Shown in pieces: positions 1 through 8,695 of a stretch of DNA of 64,000 nucleotides (positions are counted from its first letter, which is position 1; each line of letters begins with the position of its first letter). Origin of the DNA: Terasakiella sp033100395 (GTDB taxonomy: Bacteria > Pseudomonadota > Alphaproteobacteria > Rhodospirillales > Terasakiellaceae); contig NZ_JAWLVJ010000001.1 in assembly GCF_033100395.1 (NCBI RefSeq), forward strand, positions 62,001 through 126,000. Reading direction: 5' to 3'. The notes beneath the pieces are model-generated. The model was not told the origin of the DNA, did not search any database, and saw nothing but the letters and a program-made list of their open reading frames with translations. The position numbers were made by a program, and so were the translations under genes.

Positions 1-74
1 GCAAAAATAAGGGCGGCAACCGACAGGATCAAAACAGGAATGATCACTTTTTTTAAACTGTGCGAACTTTCCAT
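1..74 (-). CDS. N-terminal fragment of a membrane-anchored protein (cut by window edge)
   Basis: An ATG at 74-72 on the minus strand opens a frame that runs off the left edge. Upstream of it lies a purine-rich AGGGGTAAGGG that can serve as ribosome binding site. The 24 visible residues are a short charged start with two lysines followed by an uninterrupted hydrophobic stretch (VIIPVLILSVAALIF), the usual shape of a signal anchor or uncleaved signal peptide. Nothing beyond membrane insertion can be said; family and length are unknown. Confidence 0.55.
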   Translation of the reverse strand, partial: MESSHSLKKVIIPVLILSVAALIF

Positions 75-144
75 CGCCCTTACCCCTGATAATTTATGCC
101 TATCCTACTCTACAACCTATTATATTACCAAACTGTGAAATACG

Positions 145-1035
145 TCACTTAGCTGCTTTTTTCGTCACCAGATAAATCCCGCTGAAAATCAGGACAATCC
201 CGACGTAGTGGAAATCCTTCAAGGTTTCACCCAGCAGCAACATCCCCAAAACCGCCCCAAAAATCGGCATCAGGTTCAGGAAGGTTCCGGCCACATTGGC
301 ACCCACCAGCTCGACCCCCCGGTTCCAACACAGGAAAGACAGAACAGATGGGAAAATACCGATGTAGGCAAAAGCGAGGATACTATCGCGCGTCAGGATG
401 ATCTCAGCCCCGGTTGAAAGCTCCCAGCCATAAAGCGGTACCAACAAGACAATCCCGGCAAGAACCATGGCAAAGGTAAAACCAAGACGGGACAGGCCTT
501 CAGGGATTTTTGCCAGCAAGACCGTATAGATTGACCAGACAACAACGGCGACCAGCAGGATCAAATCCCCCGGGTTAAAGGTCAAGGTTGAAATGGTCAT
601 CAAATCTCCGCGCACCACCACCCAGGACACCCCAAACAACGACAGGATAATCCCGGCGATGCCCAGCTTGTTCAGTCCTTTTCTCAAAATCAACCAGGAG
701 AAAACCAATGTCACAATCGGCATGCTCGCCTGCACCAGCGAGGTATTGACCACATTGGTATAATGCAATCCCCAATAAAGCAGTGCGTTAAACGCCGTGA
801 TGCTTAAAAAGCCCTGCACCGCCACGTAAGGGATATGGTTCTTCAAAATCGGCAGATCACGCATAAAGGGCTTAAAACAGATCGGTAACAAGATCGCAGC
901 TGCGATCACCCAGCGCCAGAACACCATCGCCACAGGCGGCAGGTCCGTTGCAAAAGCGCGCCCCACAACCGAATTGCCTGCCCAAAAAAGAACAGCCAAG
1001 GACAAGAGAATATAGGGATGCAGGATAAAGCGCAT
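145..1035 (-). CDS. DMT-superfamily EamA transporter
   Basis: About 296 residues with ten hydrophobic segments in two homologous halves, the EamA drug/metabolite transporter layout. Marks include an N-terminal FWAGNSVVGR near residue 20, and PIFGAVLGMLLLGE followed by a Y-G-I-L-type last helix near the C-terminus. The protein would sit in the inner membrane and export a small metabolite; the substrate cannot be read from sequence. I placed the start at the ATG at 1035 because an in-frame TTG at 1089 has no Shine-Dalgarno and would add 18 hydrophilic residues before the first helix. It is not clearly co-transcribed with its neighbours. Confidence 0.85.
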   Translation of the reverse strand: MRFILHPYILLSLAVLFWAGNSVVGRAFATDLPPVAMVFWRWVIAAAILLPICFKPFMRDLPILKNHIPYVAVQGFLSITAFNALLYWGLHYTNVVNTSLVQASMPIVTLVFSWLILRKGLNKLGIAGIILSLFGVSWVVVRGDLMTISTLTFNPGDLILLVAVVVWSIYTVLLAKIPEGLSRLGFTFAMVLAGIVLLVPLYGWELSTGAEIILTRDSILAFAYIGIFPSVLSFLCWNRGVELVGANVAGTFLNLMPIFGAVLGMLLLGETLKDFHYVGIVLIFSGIYLVTKKAAK

Positions 1036-1125
1036 ATGGATTAACTTTTTTAAATCATTGGAAACAGGACTGTACTGCCCGAACGCCAAAAGAGGAAATT
1101 AAAAATACTGATAGGTAGATATGGT

Positions 1126-1791
1126 TTATTCTGATGACAGCGCAACCAGCCGGGCTGTGCGTGAAAGACGCTTCTCTTTATCGTTGATGGTTTCCTGAAT
1201 GAAATTTTCCAACCCGGCCTGATAGTCGAAAATATCCAGCAAGCGGTTTTGCAGCTCTTCTTCCCACAAAGCTTGATATGATCGCCCCTCAGCTTTAATC
1301 GCCGATAATCCAACAGGCTTACCTGCCAGTTTCAACGGACCGCGCAGGCTTTGATAGCTATGGGCCGTGGTGATCACCTGATCGCAATCGCTTTGAAAAT
1401 CCAGCCCGTCAAATTCGACGAATTCATAATTCACCCCCAGCGCTTCGCTGTTATGCATGGCGTCCAACTGGTCGGCATCCAGCCAGGTGACCATCTGGCG
1501 GGTGCGCAGGCCTACTTCATAATGATAGGTCGCTGCCACACTGCCGTATGTAGTGAAATGAGCAGAATAAACAGAATCGTAATCAGACAGCCAACCCGCC
1601 ATCACAGGTACGCATCCGGTGGGGAATTTGCGCTTTAACTGCACCGGGGACTGGTTGGACCCACAGGCCAGCACAGGGATACGATCAGACAAATCAACAC
1701 CCGTCTCCCAATCCATCTTCACCCCATCATTCAGGATGAAAGAAGTTTTTGAAAGCTCATAAGGGTAATCAAGGGCGCGCCGAATGTTCAC
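1126..1791 (-). CDS. Conserved hypothetical, gamma-glutamylcyclotransferase-like
   Basis: A soluble protein of 221 residues with no signal peptide or membrane segment. Near residue 40 it carries VLACGSNQSP, similar to the (Y)GSN loop at the start of the gamma-glutamylcyclotransferase fold. A further conserved-looking stretch is VYSAHFTTYGSVAATYH. I infer a GGCT-like fold, but a catalytic glutamate is not obvious, so enzymatic activity is open. Translation starts at a GTG whose first bases overlap the stop of the upstream HD-GYP gene (GTGA, 1788-1791). The pair is therefore probably translationally coupled and the product may act with c-di-GMP signalling. Confidence 0.6.
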   Translation of the reverse strand: MNIRRALDYPYELSKTSFILNDGVKMDWETGVDLSDRIPVLACGSNQSPVQLKRKFPTGCVPVMAGWLSDYDSVYSAHFTTYGSVAATYHYEVGLRTRQMVTWLDADQLDAMHNSEALGVNYEFVEFDGLDFQSDCDQVITTAHSYQSLRGPLKLAGKPVGLSAIKAEGRSYQALWEEELQNRLLDIFDYQAGLENFIQETINDKEKRLSRTARLVALSSE

Positions 1792-3578
1792 TCTGCCGCT
1801 TTATCCGTGACATATTGCGAGATATCGACTTCGTCAATCTGATCTTTGCGCAGGAACTTGTTGGCGTAATCCAGATAAGCCCCGGACGTCAGGAACAGTT
1901 CAAACAGGTCCTTATCCAGATGGTTGTCTTTCACCATAAAGGACATGATCTTGATGGATTGGGACAATTTCTTAGGCAATTTATATGGACGGTCCGCAGC
2001 CGTCAGCGCTTCAAAAATATCAGCAACTGCCATCATACGTGCAGGCCAGGACATATCTTCCGCCGCCAATTTGCGTGGATATCCTGTGCCATCCATCTTT
2101 TCATGGTGACCGCCTGCATATTCCGGCACTTTCTTGAGGTAGCGCGGGAACGGCAACTGATCCAGCATGATGATGGTCTGGATAATATGATCGTTAATCT
2201 TAAAGCGATCTTCTTCCGTCAAGGTACCTGCCTTGACTTTCAGGTTATAAAGTTCGCCCTGATTATACATATTTTCAGGCGGCGTCATCTTGAAGCCATA
2301 CGGGTTATCTTCGTCAAACAAGGATTTATCCTTGCGTGGGAAGATATGGTGCATTTGATCTGAGAGCAGATTTTCTGTCACCGGCAGGGCAGGCTCTTCG
2401 CCACTGTCTTTCTTGCGGGTCAGTTCTTCATGCCCGATACCGATACGATCAGAAAGCGTGCGCACCCAGGTTTCCTTGGCGATTTCGTCCAGACGGTCCA
2501 TGCGTTCTGGTGCCATGAATTCTCCACCTACATTGCATTCCGCAACAAAAGCAAAGTCATCATCCAGCTGTTTCAAACGTGCCGCATAGGCGTGTTTGAG
2601 CTTTTCTTTTTCCGCCTGATCGTCCGTCTTGTTGATTTTCTGCAGAAATTCAATCTGCGCATCGCGTTTTAAAATTTCAAAGCGCATGCGCACTTCGTGG
2701 ATACGGTCATAGATGGTTTCAAGCTTGGTGGCTTTATCGACGATATATTCCGGTGTGGTGACCTTCCCGCAGTCATGCAGCAGACCTGCGATATGCAGTT
2801 CATACTGTTCTTCTTCGGTCATATCAAAATCAGCAAAGGTGCCGGATGTTTCCTTGATCGCGGCCGCCGCCAGCATATCGGTCAAAACGGGCACACGTTG
2901 GCAGTGCCCGCCCGTGTAAGCGGACTTGGCGTCGATCGCGCCTGCGATCAATTCGATGAATGAAACCAAGAGCTTGCGCTGTGCTTCCACCAGCAACTGG
3001 TTATCCAGCGCGATGGCCGCCTGGGCCGCCAAAGCTTCCACAAATGGCTGCAGTTCTTTGTCAAACGGGATGACTTCGCCTGTCTGTTCATCCTGCGCAT
3101 TCAACAACTGCAAAACCGCAATGACACGGCCTTCATTGTTATAAAGCGGCACCGTCAGAAAAGATTTAGAACGATAGCCCGTGGCTTCATCAAATTTCTT
3201 GGTGCCCTGAAAGTCAAATCCGTCAAATTCATAGGCATCGTCAATACTGATGGTATTCTTGGACAACGCACAGTAAGACGCCACGTTTTTTCTGTTTTCT
3301 TCACCTGTCTGCGGATCATAAAGTTCCACGGGCGGCAAAGTAATCTCGTTGCCGGATGTGCCTCCATTGTATATCTTCAGACTGTCATTGCGCATAATCT
3401 CAAAACGCAAACGACTGTCTTCATCCACCACCCGGTACAATGTCCCACCATCGGCGTTACACATGGATTTGGCTTCATTGAGGATTTTTTCCATCAGACG
3501 GACGGAATTGCGCTCAGTCGATAAGGCCAGACCAATATCCAGCAATTTTTTAAATCGATCCGCAGTCACTTCGGCCAT
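1788..3578 (-). CDS. GAF / HD-GYP c-di-GMP phosphodiesterase
   Basis: A cytoplasmic two-domain signalling enzyme of about 596 residues. A GAF domain covers roughly residues 20-190 (LTVPLYNNEGRVIAVLQLLN is its core strand). The HD-GYP domain follows, with HDCGK near 268-272 and HHEKMDGTGYP near 491-501. Known HD-GYP enzymes hydrolyse c-di-GMP at a metal centre built from these residues, all present here. Unusually, about 220 residues separate the two motifs where about 60 is common, so a large charged insertion sits inside the catalytic domain. The start is set at the ATG at 3578; a GTG four codons upstream is the alternative. It is followed by the GGCT-like gene with overlapping stop and start. 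Confidence 0.88.
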   Translation of the reverse strand: MAEVTADRFKKLLDIGLALSTERNSVRLMEKILNEAKSMCNADGGTLYRVVDEDSRLRFEIMRNDSLKIYNGGTSGNEITLPPVELYDPQTGEENRKNVASYCALSKNTISIDDAYEFDGFDFQGTKKFDEATGYRSKSFLTVPLYNNEGRVIAVLQLLNAQDEQTGEVIPFDKELQPFVEALAAQAAIALDNQLLVEAQRKLLVSFIELIAGAIDAKSAYTGGHCQRVPVLTDMLAAAAIKETSGTFADFDMTEEEQYELHIAGLLHDCGKVTTPEYIVDKATKLETIYDRIHEVRMRFEILKRDAQIEFLQKINKTDDQAEKEKLKHAYAARLKQLDDDFAFVAECNVGGEFMAPERMDRLDEIAKETWVRTLSDRIGIGHEELTRKKDSGEEPALPVTENLLSDQMHHIFPRKDKSLFDEDNPYGFKMTPPENMYNQGELYNLKVKAGTLTEEDRFKINDHIIQTIIMLDQLPFPRYLKKVPEYAGGHHEKMDGTGYPRKLAAEDMSWPARMMAVADIFEALTAADRPYKLPKKLSQSIKIMSFMVKDNHLDKDLFELFLTSGAYLDYANKFLRKDQIDEVDISQYVTDKAAE

Positions 3579-3735
3579 TATACAGAGCACTCACATTTTT
3601 TCACGACCAACCGTCAACGCACACAGCGTCGCCCCCCGGTCTTCTTTTATGGCGGCAAATTCATGAAATAATAATTAAACCCGTTTAAATATATCAAAAT
3701 TTTGTTCGACAATACAAAAGTTTAAATGAAAAAAG

Positions 3736-4047
3736 TTAGTGTACGGTCGATTTCTTGGACAGCTTATCAACCTGTGAGTACATGAAAAATGCAATCTGCA
3801 CGTAATCAACTAAAGCCTGAAGTCGCACAATAGGATTGTAAGCCAGACAATCCGGGTCTTTTTCGATCAGCGCCAAAACGATGGAAAGATCATCTTCGCT
3901 ATTTCTGAGCACTTCAAAAAACGCACGATATTTCTGTTCAATCGGGCCCAGAATACGAAAGCGTGCGTAATCCGGTTCCCCATGCGTCGTCACCAGATCG
4001 TTCAGCAGGGATTTTAACAAAGAATGGGTTGTGACGACGGGAATCAT
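3736..4047 (-). CDS. Conserved hypothetical protein, 103 aa
   Basis: A small soluble, probably all-helical protein that I do not recognise. It is rich in leucine and acidic residues and contains no cysteine-pair, nucleotide-binding or DNA-binding motif that I can see. The start is the ATG at 4047, preceded by AGGA nine bases upstream; the longer frame from 4068 begins ahead of that site and is unlikely. It stands alone, divergent from ubiD, in a 145-base-plus AT-rich setting that contains the perfect palindrome TTAAACCCGTTTAA at 3675-3688. It could be a stand-alone regulator or adaptor, but nothing in the sequence proves this. Confidence 0.55.
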   Translation of the reverse strand: MIPVVTTHSLLKSLLNDLVTTHGEPDYARFRILGPIEQKYRAFFEVLRNSEDDLSIVLALIEKDPDCLAYNPIVRLQALVDYVQIAFFMYSQVDKLSKKSTVH

Positions 4048-4138
4048 AATTAAATATCCTGTTCTCAAGAAATTTCTGTAAGTCTTGCTCGCAGCTTGTT
4101 ATGAGAAGGCGTGAGACTTTTTTCTAAAGGGTGAATAA

Positions 4139-5647
4139 ATGCCGTTTTCTTCTTTGCGCGATTTTATGGACAGACTGGAACGTGAAGATCGTTTGGTCCG
4201 GGTCACCGAACCCATTTCCCCCGTCCTGGAAATGACCGAAATTCAAACCCGCCTGCTGGCCGAAGAAGGCCCGGCTGTGTTGTTTGAAAACGTCATTAAA
4301 GAAGATGGCACCCCTTATGACATGCCCGTGCTGGTCAATCTGTTCGGCACCGTGGAACGGGTTGCCTGGGGCATGGATCGTGAACCTTCGGGCCTGCGTG
4401 AAATCGGTGAAACTCTGGCATTTTTGAAACAGCCAGAACCGCCAAACGGCTTTAAAGAAGCGCTGAAATTGCTGCCGCTCGCCAAAACCGTCATGTCCAT
4501 GAAACCCAAAACGGTCAAAAAAGCGCCGTGCCATGAAGTCGTGCTGGAAGGCGATGATATCGACCTGTCCAAACTGCCGATTCAGACCTGCTGGCCGGGC
4601 GAACCGGCCCCGCTGATCACATGGCCTTTGGTCGTCACCCATGGGCCGGACAATGGCCGCACTGATGATTTCAATCTAGGTATTTATCGCATGCAGGTGC
4701 TGGGCAAAAACCGTTGCATCATGCGTTGGCTGAAACACCGCGGTGGGGCACAGCATTTCAAACGCTGGGTCGATAAAAACAACGCCCCTATGCCGGTGGC
4801 AATCGTTCTGGGTGCGGACCCCGGCACCATCTTGGCCGCTGTAACGCCAGTGCCCGATACACTTTCTGAATATCAGTTTGCCGGGTTGCTGCGTGGTAAA
4901 AAAGTGGAACTGGTGGATTGTAAGACCGTTCCTTTAAAAGTCCCTGCTGAAGCCGAGATTGTTCTGGAAGGTTTTGTGCGCCATGATGAAGAGGCACCGG
5001 AAGGGCCATATGGCGATCACACGGGGTATTATAACAGCGTGGAAGATTTCCCGGTTTTTGAAATCACCGCGATTACCATGCGTAAAAAACCGATCTTCCT
5101 GTCCACTTTCACGGGGCGACCACCGGATGAACCAAGTGTGCTGGGCGAAGCGCTGAACGATGTGTTCGTCCCTCTTTTGCAACAACAATTCCCGGAAATC
5201 ATCGATTTCTGGCTGCCACCGGAAGCCTGTTCTTACCGGGTCGCCGTCGTATCAATCAAGAAAGCTTATCCCGGTCACGCCAAGCGCGTACTGATGGGGT
5301 GCTGGTCGTTCCTGCGTCAGTTTATGTATACCAAATTCATCATCGTGGTGGATGACGATATTGATGCGCGTGACTGGAAAGATGTCTGGTGGGCGGTGTC
5401 CACCCGCATGGATCCGGTGCGCGATACATTAATGGTGGAAAATACACCGATTGATTATCTTGATTTTGCCTCCCCCGAAAGTGGACTTGGTGGTAAGGTT
5501 GGATGGGACGCAACCAACAAAATGGGCAATGAAACCCATCGCGAATGGGGCACCAAAATCGCCATGGATCAGGAAGTGGTCGATAAAGTCAGTGACATGT
5601 GGGACAAACTGGGTCTGCCGGGTAGCGGTAAACCCATCTGGAAATAA
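4139..5647 (+). CDS. ubiD: UbiD-family prenylated-FMN decarboxylase
   Basis: The 502 residues match UbiD along their whole length. UbiD removes the carboxylate from 3-polyprenyl-4-hydroxybenzoate in ubiquinone synthesis, using prenylated FMN made by UbiX. The diagnostic block PEGPYGDHTGYY (near residue 287) carries an acidic catalytic residue. Upstream stretches such as NLGIYRMQV and GGAQHFKRW are typical of cofactor and Mn/K binding. The start ATG at 4139 follows AAAGGGTG at good spacing. No ubiX gene lies in the window. A periplasmic binding protein gene follows 12 bases later, an unrelated function, so the two may simply share a transcript. Confidence 0.92.
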   Translation: MPFSSLRDFMDRLEREDRLVRVTEPISPVLEMTEIQTRLLAEEGPAVLFENVIKEDGTPYDMPVLVNLFGTVERVAWGMDREPSGLREIGETLAFLKQPEPPNGFKEALKLLPLAKTVMSMKPKTVKKAPCHEVVLEGDDIDLSKLPIQTCWPGEPAPLITWPLVVTHGPDNGRTDDFNLGIYRMQVLGKNRCIMRWLKHRGGAQHFKRWVDKNNAPMPVAIVLGADPGTILAAVTPVPDTLSEYQFAGLLRGKKVELVDCKTVPLKVPAEAEIVLEGFVRHDEEAPEGPYGDHTGYYNSVEDFPVFEITAITMRKKPIFLSTFTGRPPDEPSVLGEALNDVFVPLLQQQFPEIIDFWLPPEACSYRVAVVSIKKAYPGHAKRVLMGCWSFLRQFMYTKFIIVVDDDIDARDWKDVWWAVSTRMDPVRDTLMVENTPIDYLDFASPESGLGGKVGWDATNKMGNETHREWGTKIAMDQEVVDKVSDMWDKLGLPGSGKPIWK

Positions 5648-5659
5648 AGTCAGGATTTC

Positions 5660-6400
5660 ATGCGCAGATTCCACCCACTCTTCGCAATCATCATTGCTCT
5701 TTTATCGGTTTTGGCACAAACACCGTCTTGGGGTGATGACAGATTTAAGATCGGTCAAATCAAAGGTACCCAACTGGCAGCCTTTGGGGAACCCATCCTG
5801 CGCGAAGCCTATCGACGTTTGGGCCATCAAATCAGCTTCCATCCGTTTCCAAGCAAACGCAGTCTGGTGATGGCAAGTGACAGCCAACTTGATGGCGAAA
5901 TGCTGCGCACAAGCCGAATTGCGGACCTGTATCCCGACCTGATCCGCATCAAAGTGCCAATTTTCAACAATCCCATCTATGCCTTTGCGCTACGTGACAA
6001 TATCGTGGTGAAAAGCTGGCAGGATTTGAGCCGTTATAAAATCGGTATTCTGCGCGGCCAGCTGTCGCTGGAAAAACGCACGGCGGCTTATCAGACCCGC
6101 ACCTTTGTAAATTATGAAACCGCCTTTCAATTTCTACACAATAACAAAATCGATTTGATCATTGCGCCGATCTATCATGCTGCGGGGGCTTTAACTGCTG
6201 AACAAAACAAGGCAGTACGTATCCTCAAGCCTGCTTTGCTCAGCACACCGTTATTTCATTACCTTGCGCCGCACCACTATGAAATGAAAGCTGCCCTGAC
6301 GTCCGAGCTTGAAAAAATGCGCGCTGATGGGACAATTAAAGAAATTTTATCAAACGTTCTACGGGATAAAGACATCGATCTGGATATCGATTTTTTCTGA
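5660..6400 (+). CDS. Orphan periplasmic solute-binding protein (SBP family 3-like)
   Basis: 246 residues beginning with a clear signal peptide (charged start, hydrophobic core, SWGDD cleavage region near residue 25). The mature part begins FKIGQIKGT and later contains IGILRGQ and IIAPIYHA, the strand pattern of the two-lobed SBP_bac_3 fold. Such proteins bind amino acids or small organic ions in the periplasm. No permease or ATPase gene is near, so it is either an orphan receptor or feeds a distant transporter. It lies 12 bases after ubiD and 74 bases before pmbA. Two more orphan binding proteins occur at 30625 and 35782. Confidence 0.75.
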   Translation: MRRFHPLFAIIIALLSVLAQTPSWGDDRFKIGQIKGTQLAAFGEPILREAYRRLGHQISFHPFPSKRSLVMASDSQLDGEMLRTSRIADLYPDLIRIKVPIFNNPIYAFALRDNIVVKSWQDLSRYKIGILRGQLSLEKRTAAYQTRTFVNYETAFQFLHNNKIDLIIAPIYHAAGALTAEQNKAVRILKPALLSTPLFHYLAPHHYEMKAALTSELEKMRADGTIKEILSNVLRDKDIDLDIDFF

Positions 6401-6474
6401 TTTCTCCTTGAGCATTTGTACAGATGGGTTATCTCTAAGAGATAGATAAGTTTCTGAAAGAATTGAGAATAAAA

Positions 6475-7824
6475 ATGAGCCAACATCAAAACAATCTCGA
6501 CCTCCTGAATGATCTGGTCAAACAGGCACAGAATTTGGGAGCTGACGCAGCAGATGCCGTTTTGGTGGAAGGCACCTCTTTATCACTGTCCCAACGCCTG
6601 GGTAATCCGGAAAATCTGGAACGTTCCGAAGGTCAGGATTTGGGCCTGCGTGTGCTGATCGGTAAACGCCAGGCCATCGTTTCTTCCAGTGACTTCAACA
6701 AAGATTCCTTAAAAGAACTGGTCGAACGCTGCGTCGCCATGGCCCGCGTGGTGCCCGAAGATGAATTCTGCGGTCTGGCGGACCCCGACCAGTTAGCAAC
6801 CGAGTTCCCCGATGTGGACGGCTACGACCCTTATGAGCCTGACGAAGAAACCCTGATTTCCTGGGCGACAAAGGCAGAAGGTACGGCGCGTGCGGTAAAA
6901 GGCGTCACCAATTCTGAAGGGGCCGAAGCGGGATGGGGTCGCCATGATGTGGCCATCGTCGGATCAAACGGCCTGTCCCATGCCTACACATCATCCGGCT
7001 GTTCTATCAGCGCGGCCGTGATTGCGGGCGAAGGCACGGATATGGAACGCGATTACGACTATTCCACCGCTGTCTATACCGAAGATTTGACCGATCCGGA
7101 AAAAATCGGACGTACCGCCGGGGAAAAAGCCGTTGCACGGCTTAACCCGCGCAAAGTGGAAACCCAGCAAGTCCCTATCGTCTATTCCACCCGTGTTTCT
7201 GCAGGCCTGATCGGTCACTTAACAGGGGCGATTAACGGGAATTCAGTCGCGCGTGGCACCAGTTTCTTAAAAGATAAAATGGGTGAAGCCATCTTTGCCC
7301 CCAATATTACCATTGTGGATGATCCACACCGCAAACGCGGCCTTCGTTCCAAACCCATTGACGGGGAAGGTCTGCCAAACAAAAAACGCAACTTCGTTGA
7401 AAATGGCGTCCTGCAAAGCTGGATCATGGATTTACGATCTGCGCGTCAGTTGGGGCTACAAAGCACAGGCCATGCCGCGCGCGGCACTGGTTCCCCCCCT
7501 TCGCCCAGTATCACCAATTTTTATATGGAACCGGGTGAATTAAGCCCTGAAGAACTGATGAAAGACATCAAGCAAGGATTCTATGTGACCGAACTGATCG
7601 GCATGGGCGTTAATGGCGTAACCGGGGACTACAGCCGCGGTGCCGCCGGGTTCTGGATTGAAAACGGTGAAATTGCCTATCCAGTGGCCGAACTGACCAT
7701 TGCGGGCAATCTGAAAGATATGTTCATGAACTTAACGCCTGCCAGTGATCTGGAATTCAGATACGGTACCAACGCCCCGACCATCCGCATTGAAGGTCTT
7801 ACGGTTGCCGGACAATCTGTTTAA
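6475..7824 (+). CDS. pmbA: TldD/PmbA-family metalloprotease subunit
   Basis: About 449 residues of the TldD/PmbA (U62) family. The sequence has the family's N-terminal SEGQDLGLRVLIG type strand region and a C-terminal GVNGVTGDYSRGAAGFWIENG block, which is highly characteristic. In other bacteria TldD and TldE/PmbA form a heterodimer that trims peptides such as microcin precursors. The metal-binding HExxxH is carried by TldD, and I see none here, as expected for PmbA. The start is the ATG at 6475; an in-frame TTG four codons upstream is weaker. The last 26 bases overlap the convergent kinase-like gene. Confidence 0.9.
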   Translation: MSQHQNNLDLLNDLVKQAQNLGADAADAVLVEGTSLSLSQRLGNPENLERSEGQDLGLRVLIGKRQAIVSSSDFNKDSLKELVERCVAMARVVPEDEFCGLADPDQLATEFPDVDGYDPYEPDEETLISWATKAEGTARAVKGVTNSEGAEAGWGRHDVAIVGSNGLSHAYTSSGCSISAAVIAGEGTDMERDYDYSTAVYTEDLTDPEKIGRTAGEKAVARLNPRKVETQQVPIVYSTRVSAGLIGHLTGAINGNSVARGTSFLKDKMGEAIFAPNITIVDDPHRKRGLRSKPIDGEGLPNKKRNFVENGVLQSWIMDLRSARQLGLQSTGHAARGTGSPPSPSITNFYMEPGELSPEELMKDIKQGFYVTELIGMGVNGVTGDYSRGAAGFWIENGEIAYPVAELTIAGNLKDMFMNLTPASDLEFRYGTNAPTIRIEGLTVAGQSV

Positions 7825-8575
7825 CAGCGTTATAAACCAATAAAGCTTCACGCAAATCGCGCCCCAGTTTTTCTTCGAAGGGGCTGAGGAGAACCGCCAG
7901 CGGCGCGATCAGACGCATGCCTGATTTGACGTGCGGCCAGACATCCTTGGGGGCCTTGGCACGATATGCCGCCAATACCTGTTCCAACAAAGAACCTGTG
8001 CCATCATCAAAGCGCACAATTGAAATAAGGAACCGTAGAACATCACGGGCCTGTGCAGCTTCGTGTGCCATCACCTCACCCACACCTTCTTCAAAATCGA
8101 TAAAGCCAATCCGGCCATCCGGGCAGGTAATCATATCGCGCAATTGTCCGGTGCCGTGCCAACCGCCTTTTTGATGCAGGTCCGCCAGACTTTCAATGGC
8201 CTGGATCAACAAGGGGGCCTTTTCATCAGCCGCGTTTACCGCATCAAACAAACAGGGACCGATATCACTTAAAAGGACCCAACCAGGTTTGCGGGCGATC
8301 ACCTGGGGAACACAAACGCCGCGCTCTGCCACCCGTTTCAGGCGCGCGACTTCTTCATCCAGCCCGGTTTGACCAGAGGCTGAAATGGTGGAACGCACAA
8401 TTTGTGCCCGGGTGACAAAAGCCACCAGATCCTGCAGTCGATGCCAGATATTCTTTTGCGATGCCAATGAGATTTTGATCCAATAGCGCGCACCATTCCA
8501 GTCAAATGGAACGCTTCGGGCAGGCACCCCTTTATCTACACAGGCCTGAACAGCAGTGATCAAATCATCATTCAT
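7799..8575 (-). CDS. Lipopolysaccharide-kinase-like / RIO-type kinase
   Basis: A 258-residue soluble protein with a small kinase-fold signature. An ISDIGP-like hinge region (VLLSDIGPCLFDAV) is followed by a catalytic-loop-like HGTGQLRDM near residue 155 and GFIDFEEG near 170, whose aspartate matches the metal-binding residue of WaaP/RIO-type kinases. The usual HxD of the loop is altered (HGTG), so activity is uncertain. It is divergent from msbA with a 120-base gap, which places it beside the lipid A genes and suggests phosphorylation of core or Kdo sugars. That is inference. It overlaps the pmbA 3' end by 26 bases. Confidence 0.65.
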   Translation of the reverse strand: MNDDLITAVQACVDKGVPARSVPFDWNGARYWIKISLASQKNIWHRLQDLVAFVTRAQIVRSTISASGQTGLDEEVARLKRVAERGVCVPQVIARKPGWVLLSDIGPCLFDAVNAADEKAPLLIQAIESLADLHQKGGWHGTGQLRDMITCPDGRIGFIDFEEGVGEVMAHEAAQARDVLRFLISIVRFDDGTGSLLEQVLAAYRAKAPKDVWPHVKSGMRLIAPLAVLLSPFEEKLGRDLREALLVYNAVKQIVRQP

Positions 8576-8695
8576 GAGGCGAAGCTTTAATCTATATTAG
8601 AAAGAAAGACAAGCAATCACATCAAGGTATGGCACATTGGGAAAACCCGTGGTAATGTGCGCCAAATTCAAGAAAGCATTTAGGATTCCCCGACG

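Noticed and set aside
3675..3688. TTAAACCCGTTTAA palindrome between the HD-GYP and 103-aa genes as an operator
   Set aside because: It is short, in AT-rich DNA and has no adjacent regulator gene; could occur by chance.
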